Shown here piece by piece: positions 1 through 8,789 of a stretch of 64,000 nt of DNA. Position numbers and translations under genes: made by a program. Within the stretch, counting starts at the first letter, position 1. The number at the start of each line of letters is the position of its first letter. Under the pieces are notes generated by a model, which worked only from the letters and a program-made list of their open reading frames with translations, was not told the origin of the DNA and did no database searches. The stretch is from contig NZ_RQYM01000006.1 in NCBI RefSeq assembly GCF_003859945.1, forward strand, positions 1-64,000. Direction: 5' to 3'. Source of the DNA: Leucobacter sp. OH1287 (GTDB lineage Bacteria > Actinomycetota > Actinomycetes > Actinomycetales > Microbacteriaceae).

Positions 1-89
1 TTATCCAAAGAAATCACCCTTTCATTTTTAGATGAATTGGGCTACTTTTCGAGCGGCGCTAGTGGGCTACTTTTCGACCGTCACTGACA
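1..89. mobile_element. End of an IS21-family-like insertion sequence (partial)
   Basis: Read on the minus strand, the sequence from 89 begins TGTCAGTGACGGTCGAAAAG. This is the style of terminus seen in IS21-family elements, which start TGT and carry internal repeats near the tip. The 15-mer TGGGCTACTTTTCGA occurs at 38-52 and again at 63-77, 25 bp apart, as expected for the multiple terminal repeats of that family. The boundary falls exactly where the neighbouring fic reading frame stops resembling its family. The body of the element (istA/istB) would lie to the left of the window, so the family assignment is inference from the end alone. Confidence 0.5.
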
Positions 90-539
90 ATCTTCCGCCA
101 GGCCCAGGGCAGCCTCCATCGCCCGAACATTGCCGACGGCTGAGAGTGCGTTGCTTTTCTCGCCCTCAGCTATTTCTGCAAGCGCAAGCTGTTTTGCGGA
201 AGTGGTTAACTGTTCGATCTGTGAACTGGAGGCGGCTTCGGTGCGCAGCAAAATTGCTGTCATCGGCCCCAGAGAGGGTGAGTCACTCGCAAGCCGCACC
301 TGAGCATACTTATCAAACTCAACCAGTTTACGAGTTGCGTCCTCAAGATCAGTCAAAACATCCGATGGCAGGCTGGGATTCCAGGTGCTTACTATTGCAG
401 GGACGGCGGCCTCATAAACCCCGGCCTGTTTCCTCACCTCGGCATGCGAATACATTTGCTGGGCACGAGGCACCCATTCATGTTTCTGCCAAGATACCGG
501 CTCAATTATTATTTTTCCGGCTTCATTATCTGTTGCCAC
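81..539 (-). pseudogene. Fic-family protein, N-terminal fragment cut off by the insertion
   Basis: The 152-residue product matches the N-terminal part of actinobacterial Fic proteins: a W-x-x-H-E-W-V-P start, G-x-Y-x-A-A-V-P-x-I, and a helix with A-S-S-S-Q-I-E-Q (about residues 103-110), which resembles the S-x-x-I-E inhibitory helix of class II Fic enzymes. It ends at N-V-R-A-M-E-A-A-L-G-L-A-E-D. The catalytic HPFxxGNGR core that should follow is absent because the IS-like end begins at base 89 and supplies the TGA stop. The start is GTG at 539 with no strong Shine-Dalgarno. Fic enzymes AMPylate target proteins; this fragment cannot do so. The 3' half may survive on the far side of the element. 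Confidence 0.7.
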
Positions 540-550
540 GCCTGTAGCTT

Positions 551-602
551 ACCAACACTTAACTGTATAAGTGTTGGTAATGCGAAAACTCACCAACATT
601 TA
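551..602. promoter_or_regulatory. Inverted repeat plus third half-site upstream of fic (putative operator)
   Basis: ACCAACACTTA (551-561) and TAAGTGTTGGT (568-578) are perfect 11-bp inverted arms around a 6-bp spacer. A third copy with one mismatch, ACCAACATTTA, is at 592-602. The spacer and right arm contain a TATACA-like -10 on the minus strand, so a dimeric repressor bound here would block the fic promoter. The binding protein is unknown; the XRE regulator at 4988 is one possibility. The repeat is directly visible, the operator role is inferred. Confidence 0.5.
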
Positions 603-638
603 AAAACACCGGCGGCACCGCAGGTTTGCGGTACCGCC
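601..638 (-). terminator. Rho-independent terminator of nrdHIEF
   Basis: A GC-rich 12-bp stem (611-622 with 627-638, one G-U pair in RNA) lies just downstream of the nrdF stop. On the minus strand it is followed by GTGTTTTT, giving the usual U tract. Confidence 0.75.
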
Positions 639-660
639 AGATTTGGTTGCTGTTTTAGGG

Positions 661-1668
<1,008 letters not shown>

Positions 1669-1702
1669 TTATTTCTGCTGGTTTAGTTACATCTAGCAGC
1701 AG

Positions 1703-3844
1703 TTACAGCATACAGCTTACACAGCCCTCAACCTCGGTGCCCTCAAGCGCCATCTGCCGGAGTCGAATGTAGTAGATAGTTTTGATGCCTTTTCGCCACG
1801 CATAAATCTGCGCCTTGTTGACGTCGCGAGTGGTTGCGGTGTCCGGGAAGAACAGGGTCAGAGACAGTCCCTGATCAACGTGCTGGGTTGCAGCCGCGTA
1901 GGTGTCGATAATCTTTTCTGCGCCGATCTCGTAGGCATCCTGGTAGTATTCCAGGTTGTCGTTGGTGAGGAACGGTGCCGGGTAGTAAACTCGGCCGAGT
2001 TTACCCTCTTTCCTAATCTCAATCTTTGACGCGATCGGGTGGATCGAGCTGGTTGAGTTGTTGATATAGGAGATCGAACCGGTTGGTGGCACCGCCTGCA
2101 GGTTCTGGTTGTAGATTCCGTGTTTTTGGATGCTTTCGCGCAGCTCAATCCAGTCTTCCTGGGTTGGGATGTGGATCCCAGCATTGTCGAATAGCTCCTG
2201 CACGCGCGCGGTTGCGGGCTGCCAAGGCTCATCGATGTACTTGTCGAAGAACTCACCGCTTGCATACTTCGAGTCTTCAAACCCGACGAAGGTTTCTTCG
2301 CGCTCGATCGCGATCTTGTTTGAAGCTTTCAGTGCGTTAAACAGGATTGTGTAGAAGTAGATATTGGTGAAGTCGATGCCTTCTTCGCTACCGTAGAAGA
2401 TCCGCTCACGGGACAGGTAACCGTGCAGGTTCATCTGGCCGAGACCGATTGCGTGTGACTGGTCGTTGCCGTCTTCGATTGAGCGCACAGAGTTGATGTG
2501 GCTCATGTCACTAACCGCAGTGAGGGCGCGGATCGCGGCCTCTACGCTCTTTTCGAAGTCTGGCCCGTCCATCATCATCGCGATGTTCATTGAACCGAGG
2601 TTGCAGGAGATGTCTTTGCCGATTTTGTCGTAGCTGAGGTCTGCATTATAGGTGGTTGGTGTGTTTACCTGCAGAATCTCAGAGCAGAGGTTCGACATGT
2701 TAATGCGGCCCTTGATCGGGTTGGCGCGGTTCACGGTGTCTTCGAACACAATGTACGGGTAGCCTGATTCGAACTGCAGTTCGGCGATGGTCTGGAAGAA
2801 GTTTCGCGCATTGATTTTTGTTTTGCGGATCCTGGAATCATCCACCATCTCGTAGTATTTTTCGCTGACGGAAATATCTGCGAATGGCACACCGTAGACG
2901 CGCTCGACGTCGTATGGCGAGAACAGGTACATGTCTTCGTTCTTTTTCGCGAGCTCGAAGGTGATGTCTGGTACAACAATGCCGAGCGAGAGGGTTTTAA
3001 TGCGCACCTTCTCGTCAGCGTTTTCGCGCTTGGTGTCGAGGAAGGGGAGAATATCTGGGTGGTGTGCGGAGAGGTAAACAGCGCCCGCGCCCTGTCTTGC
3101 TCCGAGCTGGTTTGCGTAGCTGAAGCTGTCTTCGAGCAGTTTCATAACCGGGATAATGCCCGATGACTGGTTCTCGATCTTCTTGATTGGCGCGCCCGCT
3201 TCACGCAGGTTTGAGAGCAACAGCGCAACACCGCCGCCGCGCTTTGAGAGCTGCAGTGAGGAGTTGATACCGCGTGAGATTGACTCCATGTTGTCTTCGA
3301 TCCTGAGCAGGAAGCAGGATACATATTCGCCGCGCTGTGCTTTGCCAGCGTTCAGGAAGGTTGGTGTTGCCGGCTGGAAGCGCCCGGAGATGATCTCGTC
3401 AACGTAGAGTTTTGCGAGCTCCTGGTCTCCGTCTGCGAGGGTTATCGCAACCATCACAACGCGATCCTCGAAGCGCTCCAGGTAGCGTTTACCGTCGAAG
3501 GTTTTGAGTGCGTAAGAGGTGAAGAATTTGAAGGCGCCGAGGAAGGTTGGGAACCGGAAGTGCAGACTGTAGGCGTGTTTGGTGAGCTCTTTTACGAAGC
3601 CCTCCGGGTACTTGTTGATGATCTCTGGCTCGTAGTACTCGTTTTCGATTAGGAAGCGCAGCCGCTCTTCAAAGTCGTGGAAGAACACGGTGTTCTGGTT
3701 AACGTGCTGCAGGAAGTACTGCCTTGCCGCCTCACGATCCTTGTCGAACTGGATTTTGCCGTTTGCATCGTAAAGGTTCAGCATCGCGTTGAGAGCGTGA
3801 TAGTCCATTTCGCTGATGCGCGATGAGTCGTGCTGTGTGGTCAC
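1703..3844 (-). CDS. nrdE: Ribonucleotide reductase class Ib, alpha subunit NrdE
   Basis: Catalytic large subunit that reduces ribonucleoside diphosphates to deoxy forms using electrons from NrdH. With the GTG start at 3844 the product has 713 residues, normal for NrdE. The redox pair C177 (V-S-C-F-L-L) and C414 (S-C-N-L-G-S), the thiyl-radical C387 (S-N-L-C-S-E-I) and the C-terminal C-V-S-C-M-L swinging dithiol are all present. I prefer GTG 3844 because it overlaps the nrdI stop as GTGA; a TTG at 3856 would add four residues. As in class Ib enzymes generally, there is no N-terminal ATP cone. Confidence 0.97.
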   Translation of the reverse strand: MTTQHDSSRISEMDYHALNAMLNLYDANGKIQFDKDREAARQYFLQHVNQNTVFFHDFEERLRFLIENEYYEPEIINKYPEGFVKELTKHAYSLHFRFPTFLGAFKFFTSYALKTFDGKRYLERFEDRVVMVAITLADGDQELAKLYVDEIISGRFQPATPTFLNAGKAQRGEYVSCFLLRIEDNMESISRGINSSLQLSKRGGGVALLLSNLREAGAPIKKIENQSSGIIPVMKLLEDSFSYANQLGARQGAGAVYLSAHHPDILPFLDTKRENADEKVRIKTLSLGIVVPDITFELAKKNEDMYLFSPYDVERVYGVPFADISVSEKYYEMVDDSRIRKTKINARNFFQTIAELQFESGYPYIVFEDTVNRANPIKGRINMSNLCSEILQVNTPTTYNADLSYDKIGKDISCNLGSMNIAMMMDGPDFEKSVEAAIRALTAVSDMSHINSVRSIEDGNDQSHAIGLGQMNLHGYLSRERIFYGSEEGIDFTNIYFYTILFNALKASNKIAIEREETFVGFEDSKYASGEFFDKYIDEPWQPATARVQELFDNAGIHIPTQEDWIELRESIQKHGIYNQNLQAVPPTGSISYINNSTSSIHPIASKIEIRKEGKLGRVYYPAPFLTNDNLEYYQDAYEIGAEKIIDTYAAATQHVDQGLSLTLFFPDTATTRDVNKAQIYAWRKGIKTIYYIRLRQMALEGTEVEGCVSCML

Positions 3845-4242
3845 TGTTGTTTCCAAAACTGTTCCAGTCCGTTTCTAACGTTTTCTACGTCTTCTGGGGT
3901 TCCAAATAGTTCAAGGCGATAGAGGTGTGGCACGCGACACTTTTGTGCAACAATGTCGCCGGCTATTCCGTATGCGTCGCCGAAGTTGGTGTTTCCGGCG
4001 GCGATAACACCGCGTATTAGTTTGCGGTTGCGTTCGTCATTCAAAAACTTAATAACCTGTTTTGGGACGGCCTTGGTGTGTGGGCCACCACCGTAGGTCG
4101 GGAGGATTAAAACGAAAGGCTCGTCTGCCACGAGCGGATCCTCTGCACTGCGCAGTGGGATCCGCTGAGCGGGCAGTCCGAGCTTTTCGACAAATCTGTG
4201 GGTGTTCCCTGAGACACTTGAAAAGTAGATCAGGTTTGCCAT
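3841..4242 (-). CDS. nrdI: Flavodoxin-like NrdI
   Basis: Flavoprotein that delivers an oxidant to the Mn(II)2 centre of NrdF during cofactor assembly. The 133 residues show the NrdI pattern: an N-terminal Y-F-S-S-V-S-G-N-T phosphate loop for FMN, P-T-Y-G-G-G near residue 50, and G-N-T-N-F-G-D around residue 84. It lies 12 bp after nrdH and overlaps nrdE by 4 bp, so the operon is translationally coupled. Confidence 0.95.
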   Translation of the reverse strand: MANLIYFSSVSGNTHRFVEKLGLPAQRIPLRSAEDPLVADEPFVLILPTYGGGPHTKAVPKQVIKFLNDERNRKLIRGVIAAGNTNFGDAYGIAGDIVAQKCRVPHLYRLELFGTPEDVENVRNGLEQFWKQQ

Positions 4243-4254
4243 GCTGTTGCCAGC

Positions 4255-4488
4255 TTAGGCGAGACGACCGGCAAGCTCGTCGATCTTGTCTGGACGGAAG
4301 CCTGACCAGTGGTCACCGTCGGTGACAACAACGGGTGCCTGCAGGTACCCGAGCTCTTTAACGGTCTCGAGCGCGGTCTGATCCTCAGACAGGTCGAGCA
4401 CATCGTACTCAATGCCCTTGCTGTCGAGCGCGCGGTATGTTGCGGTGCACTGTACGCATGATGGCTTTGTGTAGACGGTAACAGTCAT
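4255..4488 (-). CDS. nrdH: Glutaredoxin-like NrdH redoxin
   Basis: Small dithiol donor for NrdE. The 77-residue product has the redox motif C11-V-Q-C14 in a thioredoxin fold and the conserved W-S-G-F-R-P-D near the C-terminus, typical of NrdH. It is the first gene of the operon. Two NrdR box pairs lie upstream. A purine-rich GGGAAAG precedes the ATG. Confidence 0.95.
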   Translation of the reverse strand: MTVTVYTKPSCVQCTATYRALDSKGIEYDVLDLSEDQTALETVKELGYLQAPVVVTDGDHWSGFRPDKIDELAGRLA

Positions 4489-4596
4489 TGTGTGCTTTCC
4501 CTATCTCTCTTGTTCGCTTGGTTATTAAGTTGTTCACTCACGTTGCTTGAGTTTCTGCGGATTCAGCAAGGGAGTAACCTCAACCATCCTCAAAAA

Positions 4597-4642
4597 CCAC
4601 TATATATAGTGAATCACAAATAGTTGTGGCACTACATAGGGG
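4597..4642. promoter_or_regulatory. NrdR box pair, nrdH-proximal
   Basis: The core CTATATATAG at 4600-4609 matches the NrdR box core CWATATATWG exactly. A weaker copy, CACTACATAG (8 of 10), is at 4630-4639. The cores are 30 bp apart, about three helical turns, the tandem arrangement NrdR needs. The ATP/dATP-sensing repressor NrdR would control nrdHIEF here. The strong box is clear; the weak partner is tentative. Confidence 0.7.
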
Positions 4643-4734
4643 AGTTACATCGGTGTGATTTTCCACCGAGTTATCACCCGTTTTTAGCACCGCCTGTTTA
4701 AAACTTTTTGCTAAATTTCAAGCATGTAAGTTAG

Positions 4735-4743
4735 TTATCCACA
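4735..4743 (+). promoter_or_regulatory. DnaA box in the nrd upstream region
   Basis: TTATCCACA is a perfect 9-bp DnaA box, placed between the two NrdR box pairs. DnaA is known to regulate nrd promoters in some bacteria. Here a link to replication timing is inference from a single site. Confidence 0.5.
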
Positions 4744-4810
4744 GGCTGATTCGCCAATAATTTTTTTTGCACAGGTTTGCGTCTTGGGCGTGTCTAGCAG
4801 GCCACCGACA

Positions 4811-4855
4811 CAACATCTATCCGCTGTTTTTCAGTTTCACCCCCATATATAGTGT
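4811..4855. promoter_or_regulatory. NrdR box pair, distal
   Basis: The core CCATATATAG at 4843-4852, flanked by GTGT, matches the NrdR consensus in 9 of 10 core bases. A degenerate CAACATCTAT at 4811-4820 (7 of 10) sits 32 bp away. The pair is about 330 bp from nrdH but only about 135 bp from the divergent XRE gene at 4988, so it may serve a second nrd promoter or the regulator. Confidence 0.45.
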
Positions 4856-4925
4856 TGAATGAAATTGGCGGGTGTTTTTCACCGCCGTTTTTAACCAGTC
4901 CCCCGCTCACCGGGTTAAATAGTGT

Positions 4926-4955
4926 GTTTAAACCCTGGGGTTATAAACCCTTTTT
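4926..4955 (+). terminator. Weak hairpin with T tract upstream of the XRE gene
   Basis: TTTAAACCC and GGGTTATAAA can pair with one bulge (4927-4947), followed by CCTTTTTG. No plus-strand gene precedes it, so it may be an attenuator or simply chance. The rest of the 499-bp gap between nrdH and the XRE gene holds only the NrdR and DnaA sites. Confidence 0.25.
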
Positions 4956-4987
4956 GTTTACCTGCATAGTCAAACTGTCTATTTTCA

Positions 4988-5326
4988 ATGAACACTGGTT
5001 TTATGGATTACAGTCGCAGGCACGAGTGCGTGGCGCTAGGCGCTCGCATTATCGAGCTGCGCCAAGAACTCAACCTGACCCAGACTGATCTCGCTCACCT
5101 CTCACACATTGACCCAAGCAACCTCGGCAAAATCGAGCGCGGCCAAGCAAACGCCAGCATCACAACCATCACACTAATCGCAAGAGCGCTAGAGACAACC
5201 GTCTCTGACCTGACACGGGATATTGACCCGACCAAGGTTAGTGAAAAAGTGCGGAAACCAACCGTTCGCGAGTTCCTTGAGTATCAGCAAGAGCGTGAAT
5301 CTAGGCGACCACAACCAAACAGTTAA
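4988..5326 (+). CDS. XRE-family helix-turn-helix regulator
   Basis: The product of 112 residues carries one HTH_3 (Cro/C1) domain at about residues 16-72, with the recognizable T-Q-T-D-L-A-H-L-S and N-L-G-K-I-E-R-G-Q segments. A short charged tail of about 35 residues follows. No enzymatic or sensor domain is present, so the ligand, if any, is unknown. The gene is divergent from nrdHIEF across a shared 499-bp region with NrdR boxes. A start at Met6 is also possible. Confidence 0.85.
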   Translation: MNTGFMDYSRRHECVALGARIIELRQELNLTQTDLAHLSHIDPSNLGKIERGQANASITTITLIARALETTVSDLTRDIDPTKVSEKVRKPTVREFLEYQQERESRRPQPNS

Positions 5327-5401
5327 ACACTCAGCAACCGGCCAAACAGCCGGGTAATGACTCTGGGCAAGAGTGCCATAGAACCGCTCTGCGTAGCCTG
5401 G

Positions 5402-5746
5402 CTAGGTAATCGGCACCGGACATATGAGCTCAGCCCCAGCACTGTTGCGCCACTGCACAACAGCGACCGCGCTCGCGCACGGAGACTCCGGCTCATAGAC
5501 CCAGACAGAGAGGCTCTGACCGGGGCTCACCCTCTGCGGCAGACTCAGCGCGCAAACAGCAGAGCCCGCGACACTAACGCGGACGCCAAGCAGATCCTCC
5601 CCGCTGTCGTTGATTAGTTTTAGCCGGTGCTGCTGATGCGAGATCCGCCACGGATTAACAACCACCGGGGCAGTAAGCGGCGGCGCACGCAGTTGATCTG
5701 TGGCGCTGGCCCTGCTCAGTTTGCTTTTAATGTTTATTAACCTCAT
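5402..5746 (-). CDS. Conserved small hypothetical protein
   Basis: I do not recognize a named family. The 114-residue product looks like a single beta-rich domain, with alternating hydrophobic strands such as H-R-L-K-L-I-N-D-S-G-E and G-V-R-V-S-V-A-G. It has no signal peptide, membrane segment or catalytic motif. Its orientation matches rlmH. The ATG at 5746 has no strong Shine-Dalgarno. Codon use looks like its neighbours, which favours a real gene over an overlapping frame. Confidence 0.5.
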   Translation of the reverse strand: MRLINIKSKLSRASATDQLRAPPLTAPVVVNPWRISHQQHRLKLINDSGEDLLGVRVSVAGSAVCALSLPQRVSPGQSLSVWVYEPESPCASAVAVVQWRNSAGAELICPVPIT

Positions 5747-5873
5747 GGCAAAACACTATTTGCAGCGTGGGACATTTTGTTACCAATGGTGATAAACCGG
5801 CGGTCACGTAGCGATTAGCCAGCGAGAACGGAGTACCAAACAGATTACAACTCCAGCAAAACGGGATGAGCTG

Positions 5874-6329
5874 TTAGACGTGGTGGTACGGTCTGCCGGC
5901 GCTGATCTCGGCAGCGCGATAGAGCTGTTCGACAACTATTAGTCTCACCAACTGGTGTGGGAAAACCAGTTCAGAGAGTGACCAAACCAGGTTGGCGCGC
6001 TGGCGGATCCGCTCGTCAACCCCGTAGGCACCACCGATCACAAGCGTTATCTCGGCGAACCCAAGCTGCGCCGAAAGCTGCTTGGCGAGACCCGGTGAGC
6101 TGAGCATTTTGCCCCGCTCATCGAGCAAAATAACAAACTCGTCGGGTTTTAATTTGGCGAGGATACGGTCGGACTCCTGGGTGCGAGCGGCCTCCTCGGC
6201 AAGCGCAGAGTGCGCGAGGAACTGCCAGTTCAGGTTCCAGGGCTTGCGCAGGCGCTTCTCGTACCGCTCGATACCCGGCTGTATCCAGCTCTCCGACTTC
6301 TTGCCAACAGCTAAAATCCGAATCGTCAC
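5874..6329 (-). CDS. rlmH: 23S rRNA (pseudouridine-1915-N3) methyltransferase RlmH
   Basis: SPOUT-class methyltransferase that uses SAM to methylate pseudouridine 1915 in helix 69 of 23S rRNA on the assembled ribosome. The 151 residues are the usual length. Diagnostic segments are L-D-E-R-G-K near residue 88, the SAM-knot sequence I-G-G-A-Y-G-V-D, S-L-S-E-L-V-F-P-H-Q-L-V-R, and the C-terminal R-P-Y-H-H-V. The start is GTG. rlmH often lies within some tens of kilobases of the replication origin. Confidence 0.95.
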   Translation of the reverse strand: MTIRILAVGKKSESWIQPGIERYEKRLRKPWNLNWQFLAHSALAEEAARTQESDRILAKLKPDEFVILLDERGKMLSSPGLAKQLSAQLGFAEITLVIGGAYGVDERIRQRANLVWSLSELVFPHQLVRLIVVEQLYRAAEISAGRPYHHV

Positions 6330-6529
6330 ATCTCTAACAATACCGACAGTTGAAAATCGGCGGACTCTCCGGCAACCACAGCACCAGCCACATCAGCGGC
6401 CGCGAAATTTGCAGCAGAAAGTATATAAGCCTGAGCCGTACCGCAGCCATTACACAGCAAAGCTGGATAGACTTAGACAAAGTATGTACTAAAGCGCCCT
6501 TGCTGCGCAAAAACAATTTTGGAGGCACT

Positions 6530-6919
6530 ATGCGAAGCAAATTTGCTCTGCTGGTTGGTCTTGGTGTCGGTTACGTGCTCGGTTCACGTGCCGGTCGCCC
6601 TCGCTATGAGCAGATCAAGCGTGGCACAAAGGCAGTGTGGCGGCAGCCACTCGTGCAGCGTGGCGCAGATGCGGCAAAGGATTTTGCGGGCGCCCGTGCT
6701 CAGCAGGCTCGTGACCTGATTGCTGAGGCTGCGAAGACTGTGATTAGCGGATCCGGCAACAAAAAAACCAGCGCAAAATCAACTCACACAGCATCTACAT
6801 GGGATCCACACGGCACCGGTGCGCAGTCAGCTGCGGCGCAGGCACCCGGCGCCGAGCCGAGCGCGCAAACCACAGCTCCCGAGAACGCCAGCACAAACGG
6901 CACCAAAGCGGCTAGTTAG
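6530..6919 (+). CDS. YtxH-like single-pass membrane protein
   Basis: The ATG at 6530 follows a perfect GGAGG at 6521-6525 and gives 129 residues; a longer upstream frame has no such site. The N-terminus F-A-L-L-V-G-L-G-V-G-Y-V-L-G-S-R-A-G-R-x-R-Y-E-Q-I is the glycine-zipper membrane segment of YtxH-like actinobacterial proteins. An amphipathic helix follows, then a disordered Ala/Thr/Ser-rich tail from about residue 75. It is the first gene of a three-gene envelope set with the holin-III and DUF3618 genes. Confidence 0.75.
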   Translation: MRSKFALLVGLGVGYVLGSRAGRPRYEQIKRGTKAVWRQPLVQRGADAAKDFAGARAQQARDLIAEAAKTVISGSGNKKTSAKSTHTASTWDPHGTGAQSAAAQAPGAEPSAQTTAPENASTNGTKAAS

Positions 6920-6927
6920 GTTAGAAA

Positions 6928-7383
6928 TTGGCGAAGAAAAACCCTAATACTTTTAAACTGCTCGGTGCTCTGCCCGGGCAGACGATGCGGCTTGTTCGCA
7001 CCGAGATTGCCAACGCGAAGGCGGAGGTTGCAGGCGGGTTTAAGAACCTGTTAACCGGTGTTGCTCTAATTGTTGTAGCGCTGGTGCTGTTCTTTTGGGC
7101 TATCCCGGTGTTTATTACCGCCGCGATCGCGGGTATTGCTGAGGCGCTACCGGTTTGGCTGTCAGCTCTGATCATCGGTGGCGCAATCCTGCTGGTGATT
7201 GTGATTGTTGTACTGATCGCTGTTTCCTTCCTGAAACGTGCGTCAATTGTGCCGAAAGAAACTATTGCGCGCGTGCAGGGTGATCTTGATGCAGCGCAGC
7301 ACGTTGTCGACAATGTTGACCAGATGACAGCAAAGCCAGGCAAAAAGGGAACCAAGCCTGGCGAGAAAGGAACCTGGCGATGA
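6928..7383 (+). CDS. Phage-holin-III-like (PF07332) membrane protein
   Basis: The 151-residue product has two adjacent hydrophobic helices (about residues 46-68 and 75-105), preceded by a short amphipathic region. This fits the actinobacterial holin superfamily III/DUF1469 type. These are housekeeping membrane proteins of unknown function, not evidence of a phage. Translation starts at TTG, 8 bp after the previous stop. A basic C-terminal tail contains a repeated K-x-G-x-K-G-T. It overlaps the DUF3618 gene as ATGA. Confidence 0.8.
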   Translation: MAKKNPNTFKLLGALPGQTMRLVRTEIANAKAEVAGGFKNLLTGVALIVVALVLFFWAIPVFITAAIAGIAEALPVWLSALIIGGAILLVIVIVVLIAVSFLKRASIVPKETIARVQGDLDAAQHVVDNVDQMTAKPGKKGTKPGEKGTWR

Positions 7384-7730
7384 GCGCCGCAAACTCACAG
7401 TCCACAAACGCACAGACGTCAGGCTCACAGCACAGCAACCAGGCTGGCGGCTCCAGTGAGCGACCAGAGACAGTTAAACTCCCAGGTCGCGCCGCTGGTA
7501 TCGCGGCTGCTGAGCAGGCTCGCGCTGAACTTCGTAAAACCCTCGACCAGCTCAGCTACAACCTGGATTTTCCAGCGCGGATTGATGACCGTGTAAACGA
7601 CGTCAAGCACAAGATTATTCGCCAAAAGCGCCGCAACCCGGTCAGTTTCGTGGTCGGTGTTGCCGTCCTCGGACTGGCTGCCGGAGCCGTTGTTGCCGGT
7701 GTCAGTCTAGCCATCGCCCGCCGCCTCTAA
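7380..7730 (+). CDS. DUF3618 family membrane protein
   Basis: The 116-residue product has a disordered Ser/Gln-rich N-terminus of about 35 residues. The DUF3618 core follows, R-A-E-L-R-K-T-L-D-Q-L-x-x-N-L-D-x-P-x-R-I-D, and one C-terminal membrane helix (V-S-F-V-V-G-V-A-V-L-G). DUF3618 proteins regularly sit with holin-III genes in actinobacteria, and here the start overlaps the holin stop by 4 bp. Function is unknown; an envelope role is likely. Confidence 0.8.
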   Translation: MSAANSQSTNAQTSGSQHSNQAGGSSERPETVKLPGRAAGIAAAEQARAELRKTLDQLSYNLDFPARIDDRVNDVKHKIIRQKRRNPVSFVVGVAVLGLAAGAVVAGVSLAIARRL

Positions 7731-7742
7731 GGTAGCCCCGCT

Positions 7743-7772
7743 CACACCGGTGCTTTTTGCACCGGTGTGCTT
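7743..7772 (+). terminator. Terminator after the DUF3618 gene
   Basis: CACACCGGTGC and GCACCGGTGTG form a perfect 11-bp stem with a TTTTT loop, followed by CTTCTATTTG. The stem is strong and the U tract weak. Confidence 0.65.
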
Positions 7773-7906
7773 CTATTTGCAATTGAGCGCTAAAGGCGCG
7801 AAAATAGCTTAAGTGTGTCATGTATCGCAGTAAATACAATCCCCGGTTACTCTCGGGGAAACAACTGTTAAATGCAGCGAGTTATTACACAAGTTAGTTG
7901 AGTTTG

Positions 7907-8689
7907 ATGAGTGAACAAAACGGTCCCTTAGCAGGTCAGAGAGTGTTGGTCCCCCGCGGCGGCAGCTGGGGAACCCTTGTAGCGAAAGCACTCCGCAGCC
8001 AGGGTGCAACACCGGTTGTCGCTCCCCTCATCGACTTCTCGCACACCAGCGAGGAGGAGAAGCTCCGCCAAGCGCTAATCAAACTTGAGTCCGGCTACTA
8101 TGACTGGATGACGGCGACAAACGCGACCGTCGTTGATGTGCTCGCTCACAACAACACAGTTATTGCGAAACGCACCCAGGTTGCGGTTGTTGGTGAAACA
8201 ACCTACGCAGCGTTCATCGACGCCGGCTACGAGGTAGCGCGCACAACCGAGGAGGCTGACACCAGCGCTCTCGGCCTGTTGAAGGTGTGGCCGGAGATCT
8301 CAAACGGCAAGATTTTGCGGATCCTCACCATGCGCTCCGATGTGGCCAAGCCGGTTCTCACCGAGGGACTGATCGATCTCGGTCACGATGTTACTCAGAT
8401 CGTCGCCTACCGCACTATCGGTGTGCCAGCGTCCGTGCACGTGCGCGAGGACGTCAGCTCCGGCCACATCAACGCCCTGCTGGTTAGTTCCCCGCAGGTT
8501 GCTCGTGAGGTGGCTGCGCAGTTTGCGGACCGTCCAGACTCGACAATCGTCGCCTGTTTGGGTGATGAGGCTCGCGCAGAGGCCGAACGGCTGGGCCTGA
8601 CAACCGGCAGTTCCGCGTCTGAGGCCCTCACCTGCGCGGTGGCGAAGGCCGCACTGGAGGCACTCGATCCAGCCGACATGATGGACTAG
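7907..8689 (+). CDS. hemD: Uroporphyrinogen-III synthase
   Basis: Closes and inverts ring D of hydroxymethylbilane to form uroporphyrinogen III in haem synthesis. The 260-residue product matches the HEM4 family along its length. It has an N-terminal R-V-L-V-P-R-G-G, the Y-D-W-M-T-A-T-N-A-T segment, V-A-V-V-G-E-x-T, and a second half with V-A-Y-R-T and L-L-V-S-S-P-Q-V-A. ATG 7907 is chosen over the in-frame TTG at 7898. Other hem genes are absent except the doubtful HemY-like gene convergent to it. Confidence 0.88.
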   Translation: MSEQNGPLAGQRVLVPRGGSWGTLVAKALRSQGATPVVAPLIDFSHTSEEEKLRQALIKLESGYYDWMTATNATVVDVLAHNNTVIAKRTQVAVVGETTYAAFIDAGYEVARTTEEADTSALGLLKVWPEISNGKILRILTMRSDVAKPVLTEGLIDLGHDVTQIVAYRTIGVPASVHVREDVSSGHINALLVSSPQVAREVAAQFADRPDSTIVACLGDEARAEAERLGLTTGSSASEALTCAVAKAALEALDPADMMD

Positions 8690-8789
8690 CCCCCAGCTAA
8701 GCAGCAGACCAACTAGTCAGCCAGGCAGGTAGCGCAGCGCCCGCGTCACTGGCCTGCGACAATAGCCCGCGATAAGCTGGCGCTAACGG

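Noticed and set aside
6928-7383. Prophage holin
   Set aside because: The family is a housekeeping actinobacterial membrane protein with a DUF3618 neighbour and no phage genes nearby.
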